Shown: positions 52,612-60,931 of the stretch, piece by piece
Numbering within the stretch: the stretch's first letter is position 1
Layout: each line of letters starts with the position of its first letter
Source: an uncultured Anaerobutyricum sp.
Lineage (GTDB): Bacteria; Bacillota; Clostridia; Lachnospirales; Lachnospiraceae
Length of the DNA stretch: 64,000 nucleotides
Reading direction: 5' to 3'
Assembly (NCBI RefSeq): GCF_934307085.1
Contig: NZ_CAKRCF010000008.1
Span: forward strand, 1 to 64,000
Position numbers and translations under genes: made by a program
Notes under the pieces: generated by a model
Seen by the model: the letters and a program-made list of their open reading frames with translations, nothing else
Databases searched by the model: none
Told to the model about the DNA's origin: nothing

Positions 52612-52745
52612 AGCGATATAGTTATTTGGAAAATAGTTGAAAGATTGTAGTTAGAATGTTATTTCTGGTATTGAATAACTAAATAGTTGTAAATAAAGCC
52701 TGAATAATAAAAAGTAAACTTTTTTAGAAAGGTGCGGTGAAATTG

Positions 52746-53084
52746 ATGAATAGTGTAAATGACAGATTAAGAGATATAGGAGAATTCATTTCGGCACCGG
52801 ATGATGATAGAATTATCTGCCGATGTGAAGAGATAACAAAAGGTGAGATTCGGAGAGCTGTTCATGATGGAATGTTTACGTTAACAGAAATAAGAAGATA
52901 TTTGAGAACAGGAATGGGACTTTGCCAGGGACAGACATGTTCAAAACTTGTAAAATCTATCGTAGCCAGAGAATTAAAGGTATCTCCGGCAGAATTAGAG
53001 CCGGCAACATCAAGAGTTCCGATGCGTCCGATTGAGATGCATATTTTTGCAAATGAAGAAAAGGAGGCTGGTCAGGATGAGTAA
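52746..53084 (+). CDS. BFD-like 2Fe-2S subunit
   Basis: This 112 aa protein has the bacterioferredoxin-associated ferredoxin pattern, CRCEEITKGEIRRAV, then GLCQGQTC (two Cys in each half). A proline/acidic tail ends it. I use ATG at 52746, five bases after GGTGA; GTG at 52737 overlaps that site. The stop overlaps the next gene (ATGAGTAA), so it is coupled to the FAD oxidoreductase. It completes the electron-transfer chain between the two flavin subunits. Confidence 0.83.
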   Translation: MNSVNDRLRDIGEFISAPDDDRIICRCEEITKGEIRRAVHDGMFTLTEIRRYLRTGMGLCQGQTCSKLVKSIVARELKVSPAELEPATSRVPMRPIEMHIFANEEKEAGQDE

Positions 53085-54207
53085 TAATCATGCAGATGTC
53101 ATAATTATCGGTGGTGGAATTATCGGCTGTGCTACAGCCTATTATCTTTCAAAAGCAGGAAGTTCTGTTATTGTGTTAGAGGGAAGTGACCATATCGGAA
53201 ATGGCGGCTCCAGTCGAAATGGCGGCGGTGTGCGTCAGTCTGGTCGTGACCCAAGAGAATTACCATTAGTAATGTATGGAATTAAAAATTTATGGCCGAC
53301 ACTTTCCGAAGAGTTAGAAGTAGACTGTGAATATCATCAGGATGGAAACCTTCGTCTTGGAAAAAATGAAAAACATGCCAAAATCTTAACTGGTCTTGCA
53401 GACAGAGCAAGGGCCTGTGGATTAGATGTCCGCATGATTGACGGAGACGAGGTAAGAAGAATCAATCCATATCTTTCAGAAGAAGTTACAGTGGCAAGCT
53501 GGTGTCCGACAGATGGACATGCAAATCCTCTGACAACAACACTAGGCTTTTATAAGATGGCAAGAAGACTCGGAGCACATTTTATTACAGGGGAAAAAGT
53601 AGTTTCTCTCAAAAAAATAAAGGGTCATGTACGTCAGGTTATTACACCTAATAATACATATGAAGGAGACTATGTCTTTGTGGCAGCCGGGATTGCAAGC
53701 CGGCAGATTGCAGGAACAGTAGGAATTGATATTCCGATGACCTCATCTTTAATTGAGGCACTTGTAACAGAAGCAGAACCGCATATGTTTGACCAGATGT
53801 TAGGAACGGCAGAGGCAGATTTCTACGGGCATCAGACAAAACACGGTTCTTTTGTATTTGGTGGTTCATCTGGTTTAGAGCCATTTCGTAAGGACAACGG
53901 AACGCCAATCACAAGCAGTATCACAGCACCTTGTATCTGTCGTGGAATTATAAAGTATTTTCCAGATTTAGCAGACGCTAAGATTGTCCGTACATGGGCA
54001 GGCTGGAGTGATAAGAGTGCAGATGGTGTACCAGTACTTGGAAATGTGGAAGAAGTCCCCGGATTGGTGCTGGCATGTGGATTTACCGGACATGGTTTTG
54101 GCATTGCACCGGCAGTTGGCGAACAGCTTGCTAAACTGATACTTACCGGAAAGACAGATGTGGATATTTCTGCGTTACACTATGACCGTTTTAAGGCAAA
54201 AATCTGA
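53077..54207 (+). CDS. FAD-dependent amine/amino-acid oxidoreductase subunit (DAO family, HcnC-like)
   Basis: The 376 aa catalytic subunit of the D-amino-acid oxidase fold has an N-terminal FAD site VIIIGGGIIGCATAYYLSK with EGSDHIGNG, then RNGGGVRQSGRDPRELP and a C-terminal FTGHGFGIAPAVGEQLAKLI. This resembles sarcosine, proline and opine oxidases. It should oxidise the C-N bond of an N-substituted or cyclic amino compound to an imine. It overlaps the BFD-like gene by 8 bp. The start is ATG at 53077, 9 bp after AAGGAGG. Two palindromic repeats follow the stop. Confidence 0.87.
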   Translation: MSNNHADVIIIGGGIIGCATAYYLSKAGSSVIVLEGSDHIGNGGSSRNGGGVRQSGRDPRELPLVMYGIKNLWPTLSEELEVDCEYHQDGNLRLGKNEKHAKILTGLADRARACGLDVRMIDGDEVRRINPYLSEEVTVASWCPTDGHANPLTTTLGFYKMARRLGAHFITGEKVVSLKKIKGHVRQVITPNNTYEGDYVFVAAGIASRQIAGTVGIDIPMTSSLIEALVTEAEPHMFDQMLGTAEADFYGHQTKHGSFVFGGSSGLEPFRKDNGTPITSSITAPCICRGIIKYFPDLADAKIVRTWAGWSDKSADGVPVLGNVEEVPGLVLACGFTGHGFGIAPAVGEQLAKLILTGKTDVDISALHYDRFKAKI

Positions 54208-54212
54208 TAAAG

Positions 54213-54379
54213 CTAGAGCGTGCTTGAAAAATCATTCCTGCAATCTGCACGCCCCCAATTTGCGGTATATTTTACCTTCATTCAGTTGCCGTAGCCCACT
54301 ACGCCGCTCTCATTCAGGCAAAATCTTTCACAAATTGCAACGGACACCTTACAGAAAGCATTTTTCAAACACGTTCTAG
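54213..54379. repeat. CTAG-bounded palindrome 1
   Basis: Arms CTAGAGCGTGCTTGAAAAAT (from 54213) and ATTTTTCAAACACGTTCTAG (to 54379) pair with few mismatches. Inside lie CAATTTG / CAAATTG, ATTTTACC / GGCAAAAT and a GC-rich apical CGTAG / CTACG. It starts 6 bp after the stop of the FAD oxidoreductase and is flanked by CTAG on each side, the right-hand CTAG being shared with the next palindrome. Confidence 0.75.
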
Positions 54380-54538
54380 TGTACCAACAAGTTGATTTCC
54401 TGAACAATCTCGTGTCTAAATTTTTTATTTCCGCGTTGTCGTCGGTCGCCGCAGCCACCGCTACGCCCCCTTCCCCGCCTTGAAATAAAGAATTTATCCT
54501 GCAAGATTGTTTCAAGAATCAACTTGTCGACACACTAG
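54376..54538. repeat. CTAG-bounded palindrome 2
   Basis: Arms ACAAGTTGATT / AATCAACTTGT and GAACAATCT / AGATTGTTTC (54376 to 54538) pair well. An inner stem TTTTTTATTTC / GAAATAAAGAA follows, with a GC-rich centre. It begins and ends in CTAG. It is tandem to palindrome 1 but has unrelated arm sequences. Bases 54539-54567 hold the ribosome site of the next gene. Confidence 0.75.
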
Positions 54539-54567
54539 TTTTTCTATAAAAGGAAGGAGAGTTCTAT

Positions 54568-55731
54568 ATGAATAATTTTAATTTTTGCGTTCCGACAGAT
54601 ATTCGCTTTGGAAAAGGACAGATTGCCTGTCTTCCAGAAGAATTAAAAAAGTATGGAAAAAGAATTTTGATGGTTTACGGCGGAGGGAGCATTAAAAGAA
54701 CGGGTCTATATGACACTATTTTAGACTTATTGAAAGACTTCGAAATATATGAATTATCAGGAATTGAGCCAAATCCAAAGATTGATTCCGTAAGAAAGGG
54801 AGCAGAAATCTGTAAAGAGAAAAAAATAGATATGATACTTGCTGTCGGTGGCGGAAGTTCTATCGATGCGTCAAAGCATATTGCCTGCACGGCATATTAT
54901 GAGGGAGATGCGTGGGACTTAATGCTGGACCGAAGCAAAATGACAAAAGCACTTCCAATCGCAGTTGTCCTTACGATGGCAGCTACTGGTTCAGAGATGA
55001 ATCCGGGAGCGGTAATTACAAACGAGGAGACGAATGAAAAAATTGAAATTGCCGGACCTATTTTATATCCAACTATTTCGATTTGTGACCCAACCTATTT
55101 ATACACGCTCCCTGCTAAGCAGACAGCGGCAGGAACCGCAGATATTTTATCTCATGCGATGGAGCAGTATTTTCAGCCGACCGACGATGCATATCTGACA
55201 GACCGTATTTCGGAAAGTCTGATGAAAACAGTGATTCATTATGGACCGATTGCTTTAGAAGAACCGGAAAATTATGAGGCAAGAGCCAATCTAATGTGGT
55301 CAAGTTCTCTGGCATTAAATCATATATTAACTGTCGGAAAAGGTGGTGCATGGTCCTGCCATCCAATAGAGCATGAACTTTCTGCATACTATGATATCAC
55401 ACATGGGGAAGGACTTGCGATAGTAACTCCTGCGTGGATGAAAGCCGTTCTTTGTGATACTACGGTAGAAAGATTTGCCATGTTTGGAAGAAATGTCTGG
55501 GATATCACAGAAGGAGACAGCAGGGAAATCGCCGAAAAAGCAATTGAAAAAACAGCAGAGTTTTTTAAAAGTCTTGGATTACCATCTACCTTAAAAGAAG
55601 TAGGAATTAGTTCTGAAAAATTTGAAGAAATGGCAGAAGAAGCAGTAAGAACAAGCGGGATTGCGGTCAGATCTTATTATCATTTGGATAAAGAGGATAT
55701 TGTAAAGATATATGAATCCTGTGCAGAATAA
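54568..55731 (+). CDS. Iron-containing alcohol dehydrogenase (butanol dehydrogenase type)
   Basis: This 387 aa NAD(P)H-dependent group III alcohol dehydrogenase of the BdhA/YqhD type has a nucleotide site with LAVGGGSSIDASKHIA, AATGSEMNPGAVIT, and metal ligands in the His-rich ILSHAMEQYF and HPIEHELSAYYDITHGEGLAI. It reduces aldehydes to alcohols. Placed after an amine-oxidation cluster it could remove an aldehyde product; that link is inference. AAGGAGAG precedes ATG. Confidence 0.9.
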   Translation: MNNFNFCVPTDIRFGKGQIACLPEELKKYGKRILMVYGGGSIKRTGLYDTILDLLKDFEIYELSGIEPNPKIDSVRKGAEICKEKKIDMILAVGGGSSIDASKHIACTAYYEGDAWDLMLDRSKMTKALPIAVVLTMAATGSEMNPGAVITNEETNEKIEIAGPILYPTISICDPTYLYTLPAKQTAAGTADILSHAMEQYFQPTDDAYLTDRISESLMKTVIHYGPIALEEPENYEARANLMWSSSLALNHILTVGKGGAWSCHPIEHELSAYYDITHGEGLAIVTPAWMKAVLCDTTVERFAMFGRNVWDITEGDSREIAEKAIEKTAEFFKSLGLPSTLKEVGISSEKFEEMAEEAVRTSGIAVRSYYHLDKEDIVKIYESCAE

Positions 55732-55973
55732 AGTAGTACCAAAGGTGGGTGAGCGGCTGAGTTCATCCATCTTTAATTTTGCTGTATAATTTTTATTTTT
55801 AGACTAATAGAATTAGGAAGAAAGAATAGAAACCCGCAGAGAGTCTTTATTCTGACAAAAAAATATGTTATAACTACTTCTGGATTTTGTGATAAAGTTG
55901 TAATAATTTAAAATCTGTATAGCTTTGAATAATTATCAGGCTGTATACAGAACACAGAGGAAAGGAATGAAAC

Positions 55974-57239
55974 ATGTTAAAAAAGAAAAGTAAACTTTTT
56001 CTGGCTGTATTACTGACCTGCCTTTTGCTTGGAAATACTTTTGGCAGTGTAGCAGTAAATGCTGCGGGAAGTTCGGCAAGTCAGGCAGAACAGACAGCCT
56101 CTACAATGGCAAAATCAGATGAATATAAGGCATTCTGGTTTTCCTATTATGATTATGATGCCTACCGTGCAAAATATAAAAAGTCAAGTGCATCCACTTT
56201 TAAAAAGTATTTTATCCAGGTAGTAAAAAAGGGAAAAAGTCTTGGGATGAACTGTATTATTGTTCATGTCCGTCCATTTGGAGATGCGATGTACAAGTCT
56301 AAATATTTTCCATGGTCGAAATGTATTTCCGGAAAACAGGGCAAGAATCCAGGGTTTGATCCATTAAAGATTATGACTTCTGTGGCACATGCGAATGGAA
56401 TGAAAATTGAGGCGTGGATTAATCCTTACCGTGTAGCGGCAGGTTCTACAAACTATAATCGTTTATCTGCTAAAAATCCTGCAAGAAGATGGCATAATAA
56501 TAAAAAAACAAGGAGAAATGTCCTTGCCTACAAGGGAAATCTTTATTATAATCCAGCCAAAGCACAGGTACGGGAACTTATTGTAAATGGAGTAAAAGAA
56601 ATCGTAAAGAACTATGATGTTGACGGAATCCACATGGATGATTATTTCTATCCGTCTTTCAGTGCATCTAATGTAAGAACTGCTTTTGATGCAAAAGAAT
56701 ACAGAGCTTCTACAATGGCAAAGAGTAAGAAAAGTATCGTAACATTTAGACGAGAGCAGGTAAATACGTTAGTAAAGGCAATTCACAGTGCTGTAAAATC
56801 CATTAATCCTAATGTGGCTTTTGGAATTAGTCCGGCGGGAAATATTGATAATCTGACAAGCAAATATTCTTATTATGTAGATATCAATAGATGGTTGAAC
56901 TCTTATGATTATGTAGACTATATTTGTCCACAGATTTACTGGGGATTTAAACATCCTTATGCCAAGTTTGATAAAGTAACAAATCGCTGGTTAAAGGCTG
57001 CAAAAAGTAAAAAGGTAAAAGTTTACATAGGAATTGCTGTATATCGCGCAGGTCATAGTACTGGTGCAAGTTCAAGCGAACGCCGAGAGTGGAAATCCGA
57101 TACAAATGTACTTAAAAAACAGGTACAGTATGCAAGAAAAAAAGGCTGTGATGGATTTGCATTCTTTGACTACCAGGATTTAAAAAATAAAACAAGTGCG
57201 AAAGCGGTAAAAAATTTGAAAAAAGTATTAAAGTTCTGA
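55974..57239 (+). CDS. Secreted GH10-like (GHL10, YngK-type) glycosyl hydrolase
   Basis: This 421 aa exported protein has a signal peptide (about 1-31, ending VNAAG). The rest is one TIM-barrel of the PF02638 family: MNCIIVHVRPFGDAMY near the start, then KIEAWINPYRV, YDVDGIHMDDYFYP (acidic catalytic region), FGISPAGNIDN and VDYICPQIYWGF. These proteins are thought to act on peptidoglycan or surface glycans, without a proven substrate here. It is a single gene. AGAGGAAAGG precedes ATG. A hairpin follows it. Confidence 0.88.
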   Translation: MLKKKSKLFLAVLLTCLLLGNTFGSVAVNAAGSSASQAEQTASTMAKSDEYKAFWFSYYDYDAYRAKYKKSSASTFKKYFIQVVKKGKSLGMNCIIVHVRPFGDAMYKSKYFPWSKCISGKQGKNPGFDPLKIMTSVAHANGMKIEAWINPYRVAAGSTNYNRLSAKNPARRWHNNKKTRRNVLAYKGNLYYNPAKAQVRELIVNGVKEIVKNYDVDGIHMDDYFYPSFSASNVRTAFDAKEYRASTMAKSKKSIVTFRREQVNTLVKAIHSAVKSINPNVAFGISPAGNIDNLTSKYSYYVDINRWLNSYDYVDYICPQIYWGFKHPYAKFDKVTNRWLKAAKSKKVKVYIGIAVYRAGHSTGASSSERREWKSDTNVLKKQVQYARKKGCDGFAFFDYQDLKNKTSAKAVKNLKKVLKF

Positions 57240-57256
57240 TTTGTCTAGCTTGATAA

Positions 57257-57339
57257 ATTAGAAGTCGATTTTTATCCATTTATCTCATCTGGTTTCTGCT
57301 TAATGAGAAAAATTTTCAAATAAATTATTGACTTCTAAT
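57257..57339. terminator. Long hairpin after the GHL10 gene
   Basis: ATTAGAAGTC (57257-57266) pairs with GACTTCTAAT (57330-57339). ATCTCATC / AATGAGAAAA regions extend it inside. Its right arm overlaps the -35 of the feoA promoter. Confidence 0.5.
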
Positions 57340-57356
57340 GAATATTAGAGTATGCT
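57328..57356 (+). promoter_or_regulatory. Promoter of feoA
   Basis: TTGACT (57328-57333), 17 bp, TATGCT (57351-57356), with CTAACTAAATAAG following. The same TTGACT and a CTAACT-like segment occur at the DUF3793 promoter (60856), suggesting common metal control. Confidence 0.5.
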
Positions 57357-57420
57357 AACTAAATAAGAATACATGAAATAAAAGTAAGTTTTAGCAAACA
57401 TACAAAAGAAAGAGGTTATT

Positions 57421-57633
57421 ATGTTACCATTAACGATGGCAAGTCAGGGAGAACCGATGACAATTAAAAAGATTGGTGGAAAACAGGAGACTAAGAAGTT
57501 CTTAGAGACATTAGGATTTGTTGTTGGCGGAACCGTTACAGTTGTTTCTGAGATTAATGGCAATATGATTGTGAATGTGAAGGATTCCAGAGTTGCCATT
57601 GGGAAAGATATGGCAAATAAGATCATGGTTTAA
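57421..57633 (+). CDS. feoA: FeoA-family ferrous iron transport accessory protein
   Basis: This 70 aa SH3-like protein has the typical FeoA course: MKIKKIGG-type start, then LETLGFVVGGTVTVVSEINGNMIVNVKDSRVAIGKDMANKIMV. FeoA assists the FeoB ferrous iron pump, but no feoB is near, so it may act in trans or be a regulatory FeoA-like protein. AAAGAGG precedes ATG. It heads a set of metal/redox genes. Confidence 0.9.
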   Translation: MLPLTMASQGEPMTIKKIGGKQETKKFLETLGFVVGGTVTVVSEINGNMIVNVKDSRVAIGKDMANKIMV

Positions 57634-57980
57634 GATTGCATTTCGAAATTGATAATTAAAGGGTTAAGAAAGTTTGAATAAGTATTAACTGCATTAGTTA
57701 TAGAGACTATTGATTAAAGTGTATGTTTTTATACCATATATTTGGAAATAGCTTGGATGATTAGAGAGTTAGATTGTAACTTTGCAACATTCAAAGCAAG
57801 AATATGACAATAACTGAATGCTTATTGAGAATAAATAATGCTAAGCGAGGATAATTGAGAAAAAATATCATTTGTAGATTTTTTACTTGTAATTTTCCAT
57901 CGGTTGGCATATTATTGTGTGAAAAGAAAAGTGATTGCACTTTTACATAAGAATATCAATATTATCAGGAGGTCATGGAC
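57634..57980. other. feoA - DUF6110 spacer
   Basis: Contains only the promoter at 57887-57915. No gene or hairpin is evident in 57634-57886. Confidence 0.5.
57887..57915 (+). promoter_or_regulatory. Promoter of the DUF6110 gene
   Basis: TTGTAA (57887-57892), 17 bp, TATTAT (57910-57915), 65 bp before the start. Confidence 0.6.
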
Positions 57981-58325
57981 ATGTTTGAATGTTTAACTAA
58001 AATTAACTGGAAAAAAGTAGGTTTATTTGCATCAGGTACTTTATTTGGAACAGCAGGTATCAAAGTTTTAGCAAGTGATGATGCTAAGAAAGTTTATACA
58101 AACTGTACAGCAGCTGTTTTAAGAGCAAAAGAGACTGTTATGAATACAGTTACAACTGTTCAGGAGAACGCTGAGGATATTTACGAAGGCGCAAAACAGA
58201 TTAACGAAGAACGTGCAGAAGCGAAAGCTGCAGCAGAGTTTGCAGAAGAAGCAGAAGTAGAAGCAGAAGAGACAACAGAAGAAGTTGAAGCTGAGGCAGA
58301 AGCAGTAGAGACAGCTGCAGAATAA
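57981..58325 (+). CDS. DUF6110-family small membrane-anchored protein
   Basis: The 114 aa product has one hydrophobic segment near the N-terminus (VGLFASGTLFGTAGIKVL, about 11-28), a helical middle part and a highly acidic Ala/Glu tail (about 78-114). It matches my memory of DUF6110 proteins of Lachnospiraceae, which sit beside heavy-metal P-type ATPases. Function unknown; the acidic tail could bind cations. I use ATG at 57981 because AGGAGG is 8 bp upstream; the ATG at 57975 is only 2 bp from it. A terminator separates it from the ATPase gene. Confidence 0.8.
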   Translation: MFECLTKINWKKVGLFASGTLFGTAGIKVLASDDAKKVYTNCTAAVLRAKETVMNTVTTVQENAEDIYEGAKQINEERAEAKAAAEFAEEAEVEAEETTEEVEAEAEAVETAAE

Positions 58326-58485
58326 TTTTAACAATTTAAATAAATGAATCATAATAGAGTTGACTATTGATGTCGATTTAAAGTTAGTATTAATTGGATG
58401 TCGATGTTGGTCTAAAGATGTTGATTTGACGTAGATTCAGAGATTTGAATTTGGTTGAAGAGTGATTTGGCTTTAAAAGTAAAGA

Positions 58486-58518
58486 AGAGACTGCAGGACA
58501 GAAGCGGTCTCTTTTTTT
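58486..58518 (+). terminator. Terminator between DUF6110 and P-type ATPase genes
   Basis: AGAGACTGC (58486-58494) pairs with GCGGTCTCT (58504-58512), one mismatch, followed by TTTTTT. It is only 26 bp before the ATPase start, so the ATPase may depend on read-through. Confidence 0.8.
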
Positions 58519-58544
58519 AACAGATAAATAAAGAGGTGGATATT

Positions 58545-60644
58545 TTGAAATTTCAGATAAAACATGAGATAAAAGGAAGAATGCGTCTGCATGTATTCCA
58601 GAAGAGACAGATGTCCTGCAAACAGGCAGACATTTTATTATATTATCTGGAGAATATCGAAGGTGTAGAATCTGCAAAGGTTTACGAAAGAACAGCAGAT
58701 GCAGTTGTTCGTTATGCTGCAGATAGAGATGGCTTAGTACGTCAGAATATTATTAAAGAAATACAAAAGTTTGTTTATGATAATGTAGAGGTGCCAGATG
58801 GTCTTATTGAGAATTCGGGAAGAGAACTGAATCGTGAATTTCAGGAGAAGTTGATTGGACAAATTACTGCACATTATGCAAGAAAGTTTTTATTGCCAGC
58901 ACCGTTCCGTGCGGTATATACAGGAATAAAGTCTTTAGGTTATATTTGGAAGGGCGTTCAGGTACTTGCACAGCGTAAGTTAGAAGTGCCAGTTCTTGAT
59001 GCAACGGCAATTGGTGTTTCTATTCTTCGTGGTAATTACGATACTGCCAGTTCTGTAATGTTCCTTCTTGGAATCGGAGAACTGTTAGAGGATTGGACTC
59101 ATAAGAAATCAGTAGGTGATCTTGCGAGAATTATGTCTTTGAATGTAGAAAAGGTATGGCTTAAAGGAGAAGACGGAGAGGTTCTTGTACCATATTCTCA
59201 GATTAAGCAGGGGGACAGTGTTATTGTGCATATGGGTAACGTCATTCCATTTGATGGAACAGTATTAGCTGGAGAGGCAATGGTTAACCAGGCATCCCTT
59301 ACCGGAGAGTCTATGCCAGTAAGAAAGGCAGAGGATACTACAGTTTATGCAGGAACGGTTGTGGAAGAAGGTGAAATCACTGTTAAAGTAACAGCAGTAG
59401 GTGGAAGCGGACGTTACGACAAGATTGTTACAATGATTGAAGATTCACAGAAGTTAAAGTCTGGTCTTGAAGGTAAGGCAGAACATTTGGCAGATAAACT
59501 TGTACCATATACACTTGCAGGAACAGGACTTGTTTACTTGGCTACAAGAAATGCAACAAAGGCAATCGCCGTTCTTATGGTTGATTTCTCCTGTGCATTA
59601 AAACTTGCTATGCCGATTTCTGTATTATCTGCTATCCGCGAGGCGAGTCAGCATAATGTAACTGTCAAAGGTGGCAAATACATGGAAGCTGTCGCAGAAG
59701 CAGATACTATCGTATTTGATAAGACAGGAACTTTGACTAAGGCGGAGCCTACTGTAGCAGAAGTAGTTCCATTTGGAGATAATGATGCCGATGAAATGCT
59801 TCGCATGGCAGCCTGTATGGAAGAACATTTCCCGCATTCTATGGCAAAGGCAGTTGTAGATGCTGCATTAAAGAAGAATCTTGATCATGAGGAAATGCAT
59901 TCTAAAGTACAGTATATCGTAGCACACGGTATTTCTACTACAATTGAAGGAAAAACAGCCGTAATCGGAAGTTATCATTTTGTATTTGAAGATGAAAATT
60001 GCACGATTCCAGAGGGAGAAGAGGTGAAGTTCGAAGCACTTCCAGAAGAATATTCTCACCTGTATCTTGCGTTAGAAGGTACACTTGCTGCAGTAATCTG
60101 TATCGAAGATCCTCTTCGTGAGGAAGCGGCTGATGTAATTAAAGCTCTGAAAAAGGCAGGAATTTCAAAGGTTGTTATGATGACTGGTGATAGTGAGAGA
60201 ACTGCTGCAGCTATTGCAAAACGTGTTGGTGTTGATGAATACTATTCTGAAGTACTTCCAGAAGATAAAGCGAACTTTATCACAAAGGAAACAGAAAAGG
60301 GAAGAAAAGTTATGATGATTGGTGATGGAATCAATGATTCTCCAGCCCTTTCTGCTGCAAGCGTTGGAATCGCTGTAAGTGATGGTGCAGAAATCGCAAA
60401 AGAAATCGCAGACATTACTATAAGTGCAGAAAGTTTATATGAAGTCGTAGCGTTAAAACAGCTTAGTAATGCATTATTAAAACGGATTCATACAAACTAT
60501 CGTGCTATCGTAGGAATCAATTCCAGTCTTATCGTACTTGGGGTAGCAGGGGTATTGGCTCCGGCAACATCTGCATTGTGTCATAATATTTCAACACTGC
60601 TTATCAGTTTGAAGAGCATGCAGAATTTACTTCCAGAAGAATAG
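58545..60644 (+). CDS. Heavy-metal P-type ATPase (P1B type) with SCALKL site
   Basis: This 699 aa pump has a degenerate HMA-like N-terminal domain lacking CxxC (about 1-75, IKHEIKGRMRLHVFQKRQMS), membrane helices, TGES, phosphorylation Asp392 in DKTGT, HP motif in EEHFPHSMAK and GDGINDSPAL. The metal-site helix reads SCALKL (Cys350) in place of the usual CPC, and lacks the CPx motif of Cu/Zn/Cd pumps, so metal specificity is not obvious; Mn, Fe or Co export are options. The start is TTG at 58545 behind AGAGGTGG. Confidence 0.88.
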   Translation: MKFQIKHEIKGRMRLHVFQKRQMSCKQADILLYYLENIEGVESAKVYERTADAVVRYAADRDGLVRQNIIKEIQKFVYDNVEVPDGLIENSGRELNREFQEKLIGQITAHYARKFLLPAPFRAVYTGIKSLGYIWKGVQVLAQRKLEVPVLDATAIGVSILRGNYDTASSVMFLLGIGELLEDWTHKKSVGDLARIMSLNVEKVWLKGEDGEVLVPYSQIKQGDSVIVHMGNVIPFDGTVLAGEAMVNQASLTGESMPVRKAEDTTVYAGTVVEEGEITVKVTAVGGSGRYDKIVTMIEDSQKLKSGLEGKAEHLADKLVPYTLAGTGLVYLATRNATKAIAVLMVDFSCALKLAMPISVLSAIREASQHNVTVKGGKYMEAVAEADTIVFDKTGTLTKAEPTVAEVVPFGDNDADEMLRMAACMEEHFPHSMAKAVVDAALKKNLDHEEMHSKVQYIVAHGISTTIEGKTAVIGSYHFVFEDENCTIPEGEEVKFEALPEEYSHLYLALEGTLAAVICIEDPLREEAADVIKALKKAGISKVVMMTGDSERTAAAIAKRVGVDEYYSEVLPEDKANFITKETEKGRKVMMIGDGINDSPALSAASVGIAVSDGAEIAKEIADITISAESLYEVVALKQLSNALLKRIHTNYRAIVGINSSLIVLGVAGVLAPATSALCHNISTLLISLKSMQNLLPEE

Positions 60645-60678
60645 AATTTGATTTAACAAACAGAGGAACTTAGAGAAT

Positions 60679-60782
60679 AAAAATAATCCATATTTGCAAC
60701 TTTAGTCGTAAAGTATTAGATGATTAATTCAATGCTTACATTTAATACTTACTTCGAGGATGCAGATATGGATTATTTTTTT
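60679..60782. terminator. Long bidirectional hairpin after the ATPase gene
   Basis: AAAATAATCCATATTTGCA at the left end pairs with TGCAGATATGGATTATTTTT at the right end. It ends in a T-run. It closes the ATPase transcript. Confidence 0.75.
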
Positions 60783-60855
60783 GATTTTTATAGGATATTT
60801 TTAAAAAAAATATATAAAATATAGAGTTATAGAGAAAAATGTGTCAATAAGAGTA

Positions 60856-60884
60856 TTGACTTTTAAATGAAAGTTAGTTATTAT
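60856..60884 (+). promoter_or_regulatory. Promoter of the DUF3793-flavodoxin pair
   Basis: TTGACT (60856-60861), 17 bp, TATTAT (60879-60884). The -10 lies inside the operator described next. Confidence 0.7.
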
Positions 60885-60908
60885 AAATGCAAGTTAGTAA
60901 TAACTAAC
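60873..60908 (+). promoter_or_regulatory. Candidate iron/metal operator at the DUF3793 promoter
   Basis: GTTAGTTATTA (60873-60883) is an exact inverted repeat of TAATAACTAAC (60898-60908). The right part alone, GTTAGTAATAACTAAC, is a near-perfect 16 bp palindrome. It overlaps the -10 and the transcription start, typical of a repressor site. GTTAG-CTAAC is like the core of DtxR-family boxes. The regulator is not encoded nearby. Confidence 0.5.
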
Positions 60909-60931
60909 AAAAATTGAAACAAGGAGGCACC

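Noticed and set aside
58326..58535. Metal riboswitch (yybP-ykoY type) before the P-type ATPase
   Set aside because: The region has repeated GATGTCGAT-like words and a terminator, but not the conserved loops of that riboswitch.
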